A DNA stretch of 64,000 bases from Marchantia polymorpha subsp. ruderalis (GCA_037833965.1 AP031352.1:15294501-15358500), one strand, 5' to 3'. Numbered from the stretch's first letter, positions 41,912 to 55,019 are shown. Translations and numbers: made by a program. Notes: generated from the sequence alone by a model not told the origin.

Positions 41912-44597
41912 CTTATATGATTCAAGTATATTTTGTTTTGGCTACAAGTTAGTTAAAATTAACTCTAGGTTTTTTTCTAGAATTGCATGTAAAGTAATCA
42001 CAATGCTGATAAAAATTACAAATTTTGATGTCCGAACGTAAATGAATATAATTAGTTAAACTAGTTAGCTAGTGCTATAAAAAGTGATGTAAAAAAAAAG
42101 TTTTAAATAATAGTAATAGTTTGTGCTTTGTGATATGACTCTTCAAGAATAAACCACTTATGTATTGTGTTAACTTTGTTGAAAGCTTTTCTCACTATGT
42201 AACATAATTAGTAGAACAAGAAAGATCATGTAAACTTACGAAATTTTTTTGTGATATAGTGATTATTGTTTGAATTTGAAAATCTACTTACAAAACTTTT
42301 TGTACATTTGAAAGAATTTGTATCTTTCTTGAGGGCAAATAGACAAAATTCTTGGTCAACCACATCAAATGACATGTACAATTCACAATTGTATTCTTCA
42401 TGATTGATAACAGCCAGCAAACAACAAAAAATTGACTACAAATCTACATCATTGGCATCTAAGTTTGGATGATGTTTTTCACCTTCACTTGAAAAAGAGA
42501 TGGGGTCCTATGATCTTTGTCTTGCTAATATAATGATGCGAAACATGCGCAGCGCGACCCGCACTTCTGGGGAGATATACAAAACATAGCAAAATGTGTT
42601 CTGCTCCTCAGTACAAATGCAAGAATGCAAGTCATTATGACCGACTTCATTTTTAAGCTACTGACGCATATTAGAGCGGTTGGCAAAACTTTATATCGAA
42701 CTGTGTTCTGATATTGTACCTTGGTGTCTTTCAGTGCAGCATCGGGATTGATGATTTTTTCTGGCATAAATATATTCCTGGCTGGTATCTTCGACTATGC
42801 ATTTCTTCGTGAGTTTGATTAACGATTGGAGCTGCAAACACTCTTAAATGACGCTCTTCTTGTCAGAGCATACTGGACATTAAGAAATTTAAGAGATTAA
42901 AAGACCGTCCAGGCAACAATTTCCTAGGATATCAGGATCTTCATTAATCCAGATCTGTCTCCAATACCACAGGTTTAGGACGTTCGGATGGAGAGACGCT
43001 ATAAGAAGAAGATATGTCCGTCGCTCGTTGGTGTCAGGATAAACGTTGCCCACATGCTGAAATATCTTAGACTTGATATGGTAGAGAGATAAAGGCAATT
43101 TGGGCTGTATCCTGATCTCCTGGAGCTAAAGATACTAGACTTGAAAGAATGACGAGATTGTGAGAAGAAATTTGGACGGGGAGAGATGTTGCTCTCTCCA
43201 TACCTTTTAGCATGTGGATCATGTGAACACACCGAGATTCCTGCGCTATTTGTCATTCCTCAGTTTGAGTACGGGCGCCTCGGTTAGAACATCTCAACTG
43301 GACAGTCCTTCTTGCACGGCTCCTTCTCCAGTTTACTACAATCTATCTTGAAAAATGCTTCTTCTACAATTGCGTGTTGTGCTTTTTTGCACTTAGTTAC
43401 GGCAAATCTTAAAGGTGATAATCTGACATTATGTACTTCACCAGTGCTCGTCTTGACTTACACGTGTGTTGTGTCATGAAGTGAAGACGGTTGTTTATGA
43501 CAAATGAACCTCTAGACCTTAACACCGATAAATATTGCGAAAATTTAAGCATAGTACTGAATTCTTCTCAGTGGCTGTCATTGAGGCCGGCCACTGTCAG
43601 TTCTCAAGGCTTCAAACAGGTGCAGCTTTATTATCGCAACTTGGCCCCAGATGAGCCTCCCACGTTATGAGTTTTCTTGTATCGTCTCACCACCCTAGAA
43701 TGTCGCTTCCTTTCCCAACTGTAATATTTGCCAGCCTTTGGAAACTTGCACCGACCTGCCAAACTTCAGCTTTTGATCTATGACCCTTGTCCGGTACAAG
43801 TAACATGGCACGAGAAATTGGCTGGCGTCACGGCAACCTCACGTGATAGAAAAAGTTTTGTTCTCTCAGACTAGAGAAGCGCTTTATTGATCTTCACGTG
43901 GGAATACGTACGTACCACTTTTGTTTGTCCCTCATCCAAACCTCCATGCCGTATACGGACTGGTGGGCATGTGGCAACCGTCAAAGGCTTGTTGAGACAA
44001 GAATGGAATCTTTTACTCAGTGACTGAAAGTTGGATCAGGAAACTCACTACCTCTGTACCGAAGAGAACTCTAGCACTTCACAACATTTGTCAACATCTC
44101 TAAAACAATGAAGAGACTTTAACGGAAATCGATATCAATTTGCTGCCATACTTGTATACTTCCATGGCATAGGTACAAAATGTCAATGATGTTAACTTAC
44201 AATTCACTAGTGCAATATCACAGGAGACTAAGTAAATGGGAAAAATCTCTAGACAGTAGCAAACCTTAAGACGACTCACGCCGCTACAGACATTCTTAGA
44301 ACGCATTCTTCAACATAACGCTAAAGGTCTTATATGTATCGGAGACAGCCCTTCTTGGACAATCTTCCATTCTAGCACGAACTGTCGCGACGAATTATGT
44401 AATCTACGACTATCGAACCTGACCTCGTTCTTCAGGAAATATATACATGATATGCAGTTTCCGAATCCATGGCGTAGGATCTCTCACTGGTTTAAAAATT
44501 GTAAATCGGAAAACTGTCTCCAAAGAACGCTGCATTGGAGAAGAGCAGCTTCTGCATATCAAACCCAAAATCCCATCTAAAGGGAGCGACGTGGTTC
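41912..44597. other. no gene recognised, downstream of receptor kinase
   Basis: Mixed AT-rich (to about 42500) and moderate-GC sequence (42500-44597). Short open frames exist (for example 42525-42767 and 42999-43256 minus) but none matches a family I know. They lack supporting features. The part nearest 44598 should contain the 3' UTR of the receptor kinase. I find no clear AATAAA there. Confidence 0.5.
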
Positions 44598-47500
44598 TTA
44601 AAAGGATCGTGACATCTCGATGTCGCCATGTTGAGAGCCAGAACTGTCAGTTCTTACATCTTGTAGGGAACTGTAGAGAACGGTGCTGGAATCCACCGAT
44701 TCGGAAATCTTCTCATCTGCATCGGGCAGTTCGAACAAAATACTCTCCAAGGAGTCGGAAGTGCCATGGCATCTGTGCCAAAGGGTCTGCAGCTGGTTCC
44801 AGACAACCTTCATCTCAGGTCTGTCCTTGGATCTCATCTCCACACACCTGAGAGCCAAATTCCCCACACTCATTATGGACTCTCTCTCAGCTTGATAGTC
44901 GCATGACTTGACGAGTACAGGGTCGATCATCCCTTTCCAATCTCCGCTCTTGATTTGGGATGCCGCGAAGGTCACCAAGCTGGCATCCCCTGGACCCCTT
45001 TGGAAATCTATGGCCGACTGAGCGGAAATCAGCTCGAGTAAAACAACGCCGAAACTGTACACATCACTCTTTCCGGTCAACTGGAAGCTCGTGTAGTATT
45101 CGGGATCTACGTAGCCCATGGTACCCTGAATTGCAACCGTTGCGACATGAGTACTTGCTTCCATGGGAGCCAAGTTCGAAATGCCGAAATCTGCTACTTT
45201 AGCATGTAAATCCTCATCCAAGAGAATGTTAGCGGATTTCACATCTCTGTGGTAGATGGGAGGATCGAAAGCCGAGTGAAGGTAATTTAGAGCATCTGCT
45301 ACCTGAACTGCGATATGAAGGCGCTCCTTCCAGCTTAGCCTGCGAGAGCCCTTCTTGCCCTGCAAATGCTCCTGAAGCGTACCGTTGGAAATATACTCGA
45401 AGACCAGCAGAGCGACCTTGTTCTCCATGCAGCATCCCAGCAGCTTCACCAGATATCGATGGTTGACCTGCGACAGTATGCGCACCTCGTTGAGGAAGCG
45501 CTGTTTGTCGTCTTCCGATCCCTCTCGTTTGCTTCTTTTGATGGCCACCATGGTTCCATCGTTGAGCTTGCCTGTGTAAACCGTTCCGAACCCGCCAGCT
45601 CCGATTTGTGCCCCATCTGCAAAGTTGTCCGTGGCTCTTTTCAGCTCCCGGAGAGGCATTAATTCCGCTGTGTCCCTCTCCAAAAGATTGCTGGTGGCAA
45701 TCATGTCTGCATCGTGCTGGTGCTTGTCCTTGTACACTCTCCATCGCCAGCAAACCACCAAGCAGCTCGCTTGTGGGACAAGTACGGACGAAGCTATGAT
45801 GATCAGGAGCAACCACCACGAGAGATCCATACCCTCCTTGACAACGTTCTTCTCAATGATGATGAAAGTTGGAGCTGGTGGTGGAGAGGAGCTCGAGCAC
45901 GCAGGCAGAGGCCCACCACAGAGTCCTGGATTTCCGGAGAAGAAATCGGGGTTCCATAAACTGCTGTTCTCTGGAATCGCAGGTACTTCTCCTGAAAGAT
46001 TGTTCCAGGAGACGTCGAGGCTGCTGAGTTTCGGCAGCCGAGTGAGACTCGATGGAATTGGCCCCGTGAGGTTGTTGCTGGAGATATTCAAAACTTTGAG
46101 GCTTGGAAAAGTCGCCGGGTCGAATGCGTCCGCCACTATAGATCCCACAATATGGTTGTTGCTGAGATCCAAAACCTCCAGCGTTGGAAGATTTCCCACT
46201 CGGAGGAAAGAGTTTGGCAAAGAGATTCCGACCAAGCCGTTCCCTGCTATGCGGAATTCCCTGAGCACAAACATTGCCAGGAAGGCCTCCAAAGTTGCTC
46301 TCATGGGATCCGGGTAGTCTTCTGTTTTACTCATGCTGAGCAGATTGTTGCTAATGTCGACCAGCTCCATTCTCAGAGCCAATGATCCCCATCTCCCTAC
46401 CATGTTCGTTAGATCTCCACTGAATAGGTTGTTTGCCAGTCGCAGCTCCCTCGTGTACGGAAATCTGTCCAGAAAATCGACAATGTTTCCAGTCAGGTGG
46501 TTGTGTTGAAGCCATATGAGACGGATCTGAGATGAATTTATTAACATAGGAGGAATGGCTCCACTCAACTGGTTGTGGCTGATGTCCAGAGTATCAAAAT
46601 TCCATCCAGCAAAGTCACTAGGCTTCACCTCTGGCCATGGTATACTACCTGTTAGTAGATTGTAGGAAAGATTTAGAGACATTACGGAAGAACTTGCCTG
46701 GGACTGAAACAAGTCTTGAGGGATGCTTCCTGTGAGTTGGTTATGAGACAGGTCTAGCCAAAAGCTATGATTTTCCTGACGAGAAAGCCCCTTTGGAATT
46801 GTGCCTGAAAAGTCATTGAAGGACAGGTCCAGTGATTTGAGGTTAAGCAGATTCACCAGTCCTGACGGCAAGCTACCGACTATTTGGTTCCCCGAGATAG
46901 ACAGATGCTCCAGATTTTTGGGAGCTGGTGATTGCGGATCCTTGAAATCTGTGAGCGTGTTGTTGTTAAGATTCAGCTCAACCAGATTAATCAAATGTTC
47001 CAAAACTGGAATAGAACCATTGAGTAAATTGTTAGATAGATCGAAGCTGACGAGGGTTGTTAAGTTTCCCAAGTGCTCGGGAATGCGGCCTGTAAGTTGA
47101 TTTTGAGCAAGAGACAGCACTTGCAGCTTGGTCAAGTTGTTCAGCTGAGGGATATCTCCTCTCAGACCGTTTCCAGCTAAAGAGAGATATCGGAGATTCC
47201 AGAGCTGACTGATGGTCGATGGAATTATTCCCTCGAAGCTGCTTCCTGAAAGATCAAGATGAGTCAACCCAGTCAAGGTGCCTATGTCCTCATAAATGTC
47301 GGCCTTGAAGTTATTCGATGACAGATCCAGTCGCTCAAGACTGCCTAGCGTGCGAAGTGATCCAAAACCATATAGCCTCGTTAGTCCCCATCCTGAAAGA
47401 TCGATACCCTGGACTCTGAAATCTGCGGTACAAGACACTCCCACCCAATTACACGGGTGTCTATCAGTCGCTTTCCAACTGTACCAAAATCCTCTTGGTT

Positions 47501-47675
47501 CGAACGGATTGTCATCACTTCCAGTCTGTATACTGACAGCAGCTTTGAATTCCAAAAGAGCCTCAATCTCCGGAGGCGGATCTACGGCCTCTGCCTTGAT
47601 GCGTGAAAGAACCCATAAGATCAAGGCTACCTTTGATGCTGTGATCCAAAGAGCATTTGAAGATTTGAACGTCAT
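44598..47675 (-). CDS. LRR receptor-like kinase, intronless
   Basis: The frame extends to 47777. I choose ATG 47675 because it opens directly on a signal peptide (1-30, hydrophobic ALILWVL). The product is 1025 residues. An N-terminal Cys pair (75, 82; CNWVGVSC) precedes about 18 leucine-rich repeats (113-572), a second Cys pair (586, 593) and a membrane helix (620-642). The kinase domain spans about 690-965, with the Gly loop GAGGFGTV (692-699), Lys713, Glu730, HRD 809-811, DFG 829-831, GTMGYVDPEYY and SDVYSFG. All catalytic residues are present (RD type). The kinase text (LLGCCMENKVALLVFEYISN) is like wall-associated kinases, whereas the ectodomain is LRR. A cell-surface signalling receptor is likely; the ligand is unknown. 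It is the only confident host gene here. Confidence 0.92.
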   Translation of the reverse strand: MTFKSSNALWITASKVALILWVLSRIKAEAVDPPPEIEALLEFKAAVSIQTGSDDNPFEPRGFWYSWKATDRHPCNWVGVSCTADFRVQGIDLSGWGLTRLYGFGSLRTLGSLERLDLSSNNFKADIYEDIGTLTGLTHLDLSGSSFEGIIPSTISQLWNLRYLSLAGNGLRGDIPQLNNLTKLQVLSLAQNQLTGRIPEHLGNLTTLVSFDLSNNLLNGSIPVLEHLINLVELNLNNNTLTDFKDPQSPAPKNLEHLSISGNQIVGSLPSGLVNLLNLKSLDLSFNDFSGTIPKGLSRQENHSFWLDLSHNQLTGSIPQDLFQSQASSSVMSLNLSYNLLTGSIPWPEVKPSDFAGWNFDTLDISHNQLSGAIPPMLINSSQIRLIWLQHNHLTGNIVDFLDRFPYTRELRLANNLFSGDLTNMVGRWGSLALRMELVDISNNLLSMSKTEDYPDPMRATLEAFLAMFVLREFRIAGNGLVGISLPNSFLRVGNLPTLEVLDLSNNHIVGSIVADAFDPATFPSLKVLNISSNNLTGPIPSSLTRLPKLSSLDVSWNNLSGEVPAIPENSSLWNPDFFSGNPGLCGGPLPACSSSSPPPAPTFIIIEKNVVKEGMDLSWWLLLIIIASSVLVPQASCLVVCWRWRVYKDKHQHDADMIATSNLLERDTAELMPLRELKRATDNFADGAQIGAGGFGTVYTGKLNDGTMVAIKRSKREGSEDDKQRFLNEVRILSQVNHRYLVKLLGCCMENKVALLVFEYISNGTLQEHLQGKKGSRRLSWKERLHIAVQVADALNYLHSAFDPPIYHRDVKSANILLDEDLHAKVADFGISNLAPMEASTHVATVAIQGTMGYVDPEYYTSFQLTGKSDVYSFGVVLLELISAQSAIDFQRGPGDASLVTFAASQIKSGDWKGMIDPVLVKSCDYQAERESIMSVGNLALRCVEMRSKDRPEMKVVWNQLQTLWHRCHGTSDSLESILFELPDADEKISESVDSSTVLYSSLQDVRTDSSGSQHGDIEMSRSF

Positions 47676-50234
47676 GAGATGTGCACGTTCCTCCGATGTT
47701 AAATCCCTTTCCATGAACGACCACTTGCCAGCCCGATATGCATGAGGCTTGAGATAAAGAATCCAAATTTCCTGCATCCTCCGACGGGTTATGCGTTGCT
47801 ACACATCCTCTGTGGGACTTTCGCACGTAGGCTTCAGGCGTCTGGACATTCGGCGTATAACAAGCGTTGAGCTTCTAACCTCGAAGTCCATGCTCCTGAT
47901 CTGAAAGATAAACTACCTTGCACTTCCTTGTCGGAACTCCTTAGTATGGCTTCCACATGCATGAGTGAACTTTTAATTGCTTCTCGAGCGCTGAGTACCT
48001 TGTCTATTCTCATCTAAGCCCACACTTGCCAACTGGTTTAAAAGTACATGTTCGCTCGACTTGAAACGAGAAAAGAATTCCACGAAAACGTCTGCACTCA
48101 CTTTGAAGCAAAAGCGGGGTCAGACGTGCCACACTGTACATTCGACTGACTGAATCTGAAACTCCTAAGACCTTCTGCATAATTGATGCTTGCTGTGTCA
48201 ACTAATAGTTCCATCTGAAGCGTCATGTGCAAGCTCCCTTTTGTCCCCGATATTTTTGTGCCCTTCTAGCCCATACTCTGGTTTCTACACGTCAGTCTGG
48301 CGTCTTGTACAAGGCAAAAAGACGACTCTTATTGCACCCACCGCAATAACCGGGAACACACCTCTGTTGGGTTATGAGCTGTGGCATGCTTCACAGGCAT
48401 AATTTAAGGCATTATGAACTCGAAAGCGGCCAGTGCAGTTCAAAATCAAGATATGCACTGGATCTGATAAACAGTCGTAGCTGTCTGAGTATCAAAGTGT
48501 AGATCCAAGACACCCTTCAGCTAGAAGCAGTACCAGACAACTGCCGATGGGCAGGTGCTAGGTGCGCTGGGGTGACACAAATGTCAGGTCCAAACTGAGT
48601 ACTAGATACAGCTTTTGAAGGACATCACGCGCAGATGTTTCAAAGTGAGTTATAAAGTGAGTTTTCTCTAGAAGTGGGCCCATTCGTTACCTTCCTTATA
48701 TATCCAGATCCACGAAGTGATGATATGATCCCTGTTCTAACTACATGATCCGATTCCTGAACAACGGTGAGGATGTCGATGAAAGTCGACTGTGAGGAGA
48801 TTGAAATAATCTAGTACCTGCTTAGTGCCGTTGGTTGCTTGTACCTACTCGTTTCTAGAGTGGGTCCAGATGTGATGAAGGTCTCGAAGGTGCTTGAATA
48901 GAGTGGACACCGATAGCTTTTTTCTTTCCTCTTCCAATAACTTTTACCGTGGCAACAAAGTGCATGTCTTTTTCAAGCACAGGCAGGAAGGCGCCGTTTC
49001 TTGGTGGACTTGCTGCAGTTTAAATACATCATTAAATGATGGCATAACAAACTTCATCATTAAGTGCGTGCATGGCAGAATCTGAGTCGTACGAGAACTT
49101 GTTGCACACCTGTATGTTCAATCTAAAATCTACTTGTGTAGTTAGTCTTTGATATGATGAGTACTGAGATAGATCACACCTGTCGAAAAAATCCAAATAT
49201 TCATCTACTACCTACTTAATAGCTAAACGCTAGAGAAATTGTTTGAAGAAGTTCTTACGAAATTATATGTGAAACCTTTTCTTTCAGTTTTACAGGTTGA
49301 CTCAAAAGGATTTTCTTCAGATGAACCTGTTGCCTAAGTAGGCTAAAATACAAACCCTCAAAAACTAGAATTCTATCAAATGCGTCCCTACGAAATTTTT
49401 TTGTTTTTCTACCCAAAGAAGATTTCAGCTCTGAAATCATACTATGTTCGTACTGTTGTTAGAGGTTGGGTCTCTTTATCAAATTGCATTCTTCTCAGAG
49501 TATTCCTTCTTCTTTTCTCGGTTGTTGCTATGTTTGTGGTGTGTATACAAAGTCTAAGCAGAAGCTAGAGTTGTATAGTGTAAAACTGTCGTTGCACGTA
49601 TGAACTCAGTATGGGCTTTGGTAAATCTTGTCTGAAGTGAAATCAAGACCCGTTAGGTGTTAGGAACTTTACAAGCATATTCCTATACGCTTGTAAGTGT
49701 CCGGACACGTAATAGACTCAACCTAAGATATGGCCGTGAGACTTTATCGAGACTATTGAGAAAACTCAAGTCACGATGTTACTCTATCTGTAAAGTATTT
49801 CTTCTGTTAGTCATCTTTATAACTAGTTGTGCATCAGTTTAATCTGAATATGCAATCCTCTGCAGCTGTCTTGGGTCTAAAAAGAGGTGTTGCATTTTTG
49901 GCATGTTGGTCCAAATATTTTGAGAGTGCTTTCTGTGTTATAATCTCCTGCTATTACTTATCTACACAACAAACATATCTTATTGGCTCTGAATGTGGTT
50001 CATAATTAAGATGTCGCATTTATTAGACAACTTAATCATGAATATTCGCTTAAGAGTGAACTTCCTCATTGCTCCTATCACCATCATCGTCAACACTAAG
50101 AGAAGGAAGTAGAGTTATATTGATATAGTGATAGAGATATATTGGCTAGACCTATAGATCAAGGAGTACTTATTCTTCTATATTAAGAAGTATGTCTCTT
50201 GAGACAAATATATGTTTGTAATCATAATGTATAT
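47676..50234. other. upstream of receptor kinase, no gene recognised
   Basis: This contains the kinase's 5' UTR and presumably its promoter (minus-strand transcription), with no TATA box I would trust. Open frames are short (60-90 codons) and unsupported. No repeat family is recognised. Confidence 0.5.
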
Positions 50235-50305
50235 GTAAATGGTAAATAGATCAAACCCGTGAGATCTTAGGGGTAAAAAGGTGGAGAAACACATTACAAA
50301 TCATT
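50235..50305 (-). mobile_element. 5'-truncated LINE tail
   Basis: GTAAATGGTAAATAGATCAAAC followed by CCGTGAGATCTTAGGGGT and GAGAAACACATTACAAA matches the last 70 bases of the LINE family in reverse (compare 1090-1160). It is an almost completely truncated insertion. Confidence 0.72.
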
Positions 50306-52265
50306 CATTCATTATTTCAATTTACCCATTGAAAATATCTATATAAGGAATAGAATAATTATTCTAAATATCTTCCACCTTTGAAATTTGCATTTCATCT
50401 TTGAGTGACCTCCTCTTTGAATCTTTAGTAGTATATCTTATCATAGACATATTGTTATATTTGATTGTGGTTATCCCTTATAGATCTTAGTTCTTGAAAA
50501 TATATAAAACCGTACATAGCTTATTGATCCGCACATATAGAGAGGTGAAAACATGTGATTTTGTAGATATGAAGGTGTGTGATAAAAATCTGTTAGCAAA
50601 GTAGGTTGTTTTTCCTATGTTTGACATTTAATCTTGTCTTAAAAAAAATATTAGTTTCTGATATACATTGTGATATATTGAAGTGAAAAAATTTCTGATT
50701 TACATGATAAAGTCAAGAATTTCATAAACAAGTTTGATACCTAATGAAGAAGATTTAAGATTTTATTATTTACATTATATATTGAATGTTCATGAATTTA
50801 AATTCGAAATTACCTTTTTGGATTTCATTCAATATGTATGCGGAGATTAAAGTAATATAGCAAAAAAAGAAAATTTTTAAAAAAATATGAAAAAAATAGT
50901 GAGAAAATGTCATAATTTTGTTATAGATTTATATTTTATTTTCGATTTAATATACATGATTGTGAGCAAGCATAAGCAAAAATGTACCACTTGATATGAG
51001 TGAGATACTAGAAGCAATTATGACTAATATAATAGAGTTGAAAAAAGCTATAGTATATAAATAAACAAAGCAAGAACCATTAAAGAAAAGAATTTTGCAA
51101 TTAAAAATTGACAATATACAAACAAATTTGAGATTTGGATGTTGAAACTTCAGGATTGGAGATTTAATATTAGCCAAAATCAATTTATATTTATACTGCC
51201 AAGAAAAATAAAAAATGAATTCAAGAGATTGAAGATCAAACCAATTTTTTTCTTCAAATGAAAGAAGTTAGTAAAGATGAAGGCATACAAGTAAAATAGA
51301 ATATTGAATGTTTTAAAGATCTGAAATATGAAGATTAATATACATTTGTCTCATTTCCATGTTTCTAATAATATTGTAAGATTGTTCATAAGGTTTTATC
51401 TCAAAAGTACAAGTTTTTCATGATAGTCTACATGTTGTCATAATGAGATGCTTCAATTTTATGGAATAAATGCAAGAGTGATTATTCTAAAATCTCCAAG
51501 CTATTATTTAATTATAAATTGCAAGAATATAAATTTTGAAATTTTATAAAATATTTATTATTCATGAATAAATTTATCATTTTTGTTTTTCTAGAATTCA
51601 TCATTTAAGTGATTAGAGCAAAAACATTAGATGTGTTCAAACAAGATTTAAGAAATCAAATATGTAAGGTGATAATTATAAGAAATTTGTCAAATGATGT
51701 ATGAAACAATTTCAACTACTTCAGCATCTTTGAATGCTTTTTGAATCACACACAATAAACTATCAATTTTGAAGATCCATTTGGTCCATTGCCAATGAAG
51801 TTGAAACTTTTTTTATGTAGAAAAATATATACATTGTCATAAAAACCAACATTGAGATTTGAAACAAAGATGCTTTGATAAAAAATTCAAATTTTCAAAA
51901 AGGATATGCAAATAATGCAATGGCTCAATTAAGAATGAAAATATGTGAAAAAACACAATGTTATGCATAAAAAAATGAATAATATTGCCAAACTTGACAA
52001 GTATTACAAGAAAAATATTGGATAGAGCAACAAGATTTTCATAACAAAATACCAACACAAAAGTAGTTGAAGTAGTTTTAGAAAATAAAGATCATCAGTA
52101 AAATTGATTTTTTTGTTGAATTCCACAAAAATATAAAAAATAGCAAAATTGAAAGAGGATAATGATTTAAAACTCATGAAAAAAGCAATACAAAATCTCA
52201 ATTGATTGTCATAGATAGAATGATGAAAATAAACAGAATGAGAATTTTGATTGATCTTGTGTAAA
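50306..52265. other. AT-rich decayed sequence, nothing assigned
   Basis: Strongly A/T-biased sequence with many stops on both strands. It may be old retrotransposon DNA, but I cannot name any domain. Confidence 0.5.
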
Positions 52266-52660
52266 AAGAGAAAAATTCACTTGAACATTAAACAGAACAC
52301 TAGATGAAAGATACCTCTAATGTTTATACTCTTGCTTATATACATCTTACTAAAAAGTACAAGGAGATAAAATTTTATACCCATCTATTTCATTTCTAGT
52401 GGATTGATGGCATGACGTGTATTACTAACATGCAGATAAATTGCTTAAATATTGTTTTTAACTAACATATTTAATAGTTAACTAAGAATCAGACATATCT
52501 CTGATGTGTCACGGTCAACTAACACATTTATTGTCTATCTATTAAATACACGAATAGCTGACGTGACAATAATAAATAGTTCACCATAATGTAATGAAAT
52601 CTTAATTTTAATTAATCTCTAATTTAATTCTAACTAATTCTAGATTTTTACAAATCTCCC
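52266..52660 (-). repeat. decayed gypsy LTR, interior flipped
   Basis: On the plus strand GATGAAAGATACC, AAAAGTACAAGGAGATAAA and TTTCTAGTGGATTGATGG match the LTR at 22332-22760 in order. The neighbouring pol remains (52661-53560) run on the minus strand, with the LTR-proximal TGTAAAAATCTAGAATTAG reading minus. The LTR interior is therefore inverted with respect to pol, compared with the copy at 20929-22760. Confidence 0.6.
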
Positions 52661-53560
52661 TTGTTAGACATACTTTCAAATATCTAACCATTAGAGATGC
52701 ATTAATTAGACTTCCCGATGATTCTCAAGTTGATTCCTATTATGGCTATGTTTTTCATTGAATCAAATACTATATTTTGAAATATTGGTGAATCTAAATT
52801 CGTTTCAGGATTATGTTTTTTTAACATAAATTTCTCAAGATTAGTCATCAAGGTGGGTAGAGGATATGATGTTGGTTGATTGATGAATTGTTTGGTTGTG
52901 GTACATGCTTTTGCAATAGTGACACATAAAATACATGATATATTTTATATGTGACGGAAATTTTTAACTTGTTTGATATTTTATCAACACTTTGCAATAT
53001 CACAAAAGTACCAATAAATCTAGGATTAAACTTTGGTATTCGTACAATAAAAAAATTTATTGTAGATAATCAAACATGATTCTCTACCTAAAAAATCAAT
53101 TCTTTGTAATGAGCTTTTGCATGTTCTTCTTGTTGATTTTAAGCCATTAACAACTTCTACTTTGCTTGATATAATCTTATGAAATATAGTGCACAAAATA
53201 TTTGACTACGACTATCTTGGCCAAAGATTCATCTCTTTCAAAAGCTTACTCGAACTTGATGGAGTTATGAGATGACTATCATACATGTAATAAAATGAAA
53301 ACATCTTTCTAGATGCATTGATTGCATACAGATGAGCCAAAAGAATATTCCAATCTTATTGCTTGTTAAATGTAAATGCCATAGCATGATCTCTACAATT
53401 TTATTGGCTCTCTCCGTTTAACGACTTATCATCAGGATGATAAATCGTGAACATTGTTAGTTTTGTTTTGAAAAAACTAAACAAAATTTTCCAAAACAAG
53501 CTAGTGAAATAAATACCTCTATCAGTAATTAGGACTTTGTTTAATTTGTCATGTGTATAC
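52661..53560 (-). pseudogene. decayed gypsy integrase/chromodomain region
   Basis: Minus-strand fragments read RGIYFTSLFWKILF, LTMFTIYHPDDKSLNGESQ, DWNILLAHLYAINASRKM and YYMYDSHLITPSS. They align by eye with gypsy integrase (FTS.FW, YHPQTDGQTE, EFAYN, YG..P.TP). Near 52740 the text GAATCAACTTGAGAATCATC matches the chromodomain end of the copy at 22230. Many stops and frameshifts are present. It is an old copy. Confidence 0.68.
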
Positions 53561-55019
53561 ACATTGGATTTGAGTTTGAGTCGATAGATGTTGGGACACG
53601 ACTAACGTTGAGACGCGGGTAACGTTCAGGTTGGGTCAACGCTCCATCGGAAGTATAGTTGAAGCAAACTCAAAGAAGTGTCAGTTGTTTTAGTTGAGCC
53701 TTTCACGTAGGGAGTTTCCCGCTAGCTTCGACTCTATGTCTCCAAGTGAAGTGAGTTTGGCTCGACTCGTATCTGTATTTTGTGTTACTAAGTTGGCAAG
53801 TAGCATTTTCACTGGAAAAACTTGGTGTACACCAAATACTTTGGTGGTGTTGTGGTGAAGTTTCTGCTGGTTTTTTTATGTGATTTTTATTCATGTTTTG
53901 GGTTGGAGATTGGCGTGCGAGGTTTTCCATGTAGTTCGTGGGACTAGTTGTGGTGGAAGAAAGTGATGTTCCAGATCCAAAGACTGTAAATTATGAACAG
54001 TGTTTCCGGACCACCTACTAGGATGCAGGTAGAACTTTGGGATGTCAGAAGTACGACACAATGGTCACAATATTCTAGATGCATTTTTAAGTGAATTTCA
54101 AAATTTACCTAAAAGAATATGTGGGAATTCCACCTAAGTAGCAAATGGAAGAAATGTCGCACTAGACATTGAGAGCTTGAGTTCCGGACCTTTGTACAGG
54201 AGTGATCTTGGAAATCTGATTGTAGCCCATGGCGACTAATTCAACAATTCATACATTACATATGGACGTGAAGTTGTGAACTATTAAGGCCGTAAAATCA
54301 AACCTTAAACACATTTTTCCTCTTTGAAGCAGCCACGAGGAAGAATTACTTCATAGATTGGTATGATGGTTAACCTTAGATGAACATCAAAGTGAGGTGT
54401 TTCAAGTTCCTTTGATTCCTCAGTCGTGACTGTTTCCTGCTACTTCTCCCATTGTCTTTGCATTTGGTGAATAGATGCAATTTTGGAGGCTTTCCATCAA
54501 TCCCAGAGACCCCAAACAAAAAGCAAATTGAAGTAAAATCAGAGCATTTCTTGTTCTGGTTCAGACGAGAAGTACCGAAAGAAGATGTATGTATGTATGT
54601 ATGTGTGAGTGACTGAGTAGAGCATGTTAGCGATGTATGATGTATGGCGATACCGAGTCGCACGACAAATTCATGGTTCATAAATCAACATCTATATACA
54701 ATTGAGCAAATTGTGAAGCCGTCACTATTTTTGTGATTGATAGTTCATGTTCAAAAATTCATAGATTTTGTTTGATAGCTCAATCGATAGTAAGTGCGCT
54801 AACTCAATAGTAAGCTAGGTCTTGTCATTTTTTGCCGTTTGAACAGAGAAAAGAAATTCAAATCATAATTTAGTTCTCCAAAAAGCCAATCAACAAGATT
54901 TATTCCTAACAGCATGTAACTAGTTTGTCATTTGTCTAGTGTACACTTTAAAAAATGTTGTTGTATTTTTTGGCCACAAGCATTTCTTCAAAAAAATAAA
55001 AATTTAAGACATAGATTTT
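53561..55019. other. no gene recognised, (TATG)n microsatellite
   Basis: Moderate-GC sequence without identifiable coding content. A TATG microsatellite lies at about 54585-54603. Short frames at 53703-53930 and 54376-54681 (minus) have no recognisable domain. Confidence 0.5.

Noticed and set aside
42900..43270. Possible decayed coding fragment downstream of the receptor kinase
   Set aside because: Leu-rich readings in one frame, but repeated stops and no family motif that I can name.
54760..54830. tRNA-like A box (TAGCTCAATCGATAGTAAGTG)
   Set aside because: No matching B box or acceptor stem within 100 bases. Not enough for a tRNA or SINE.
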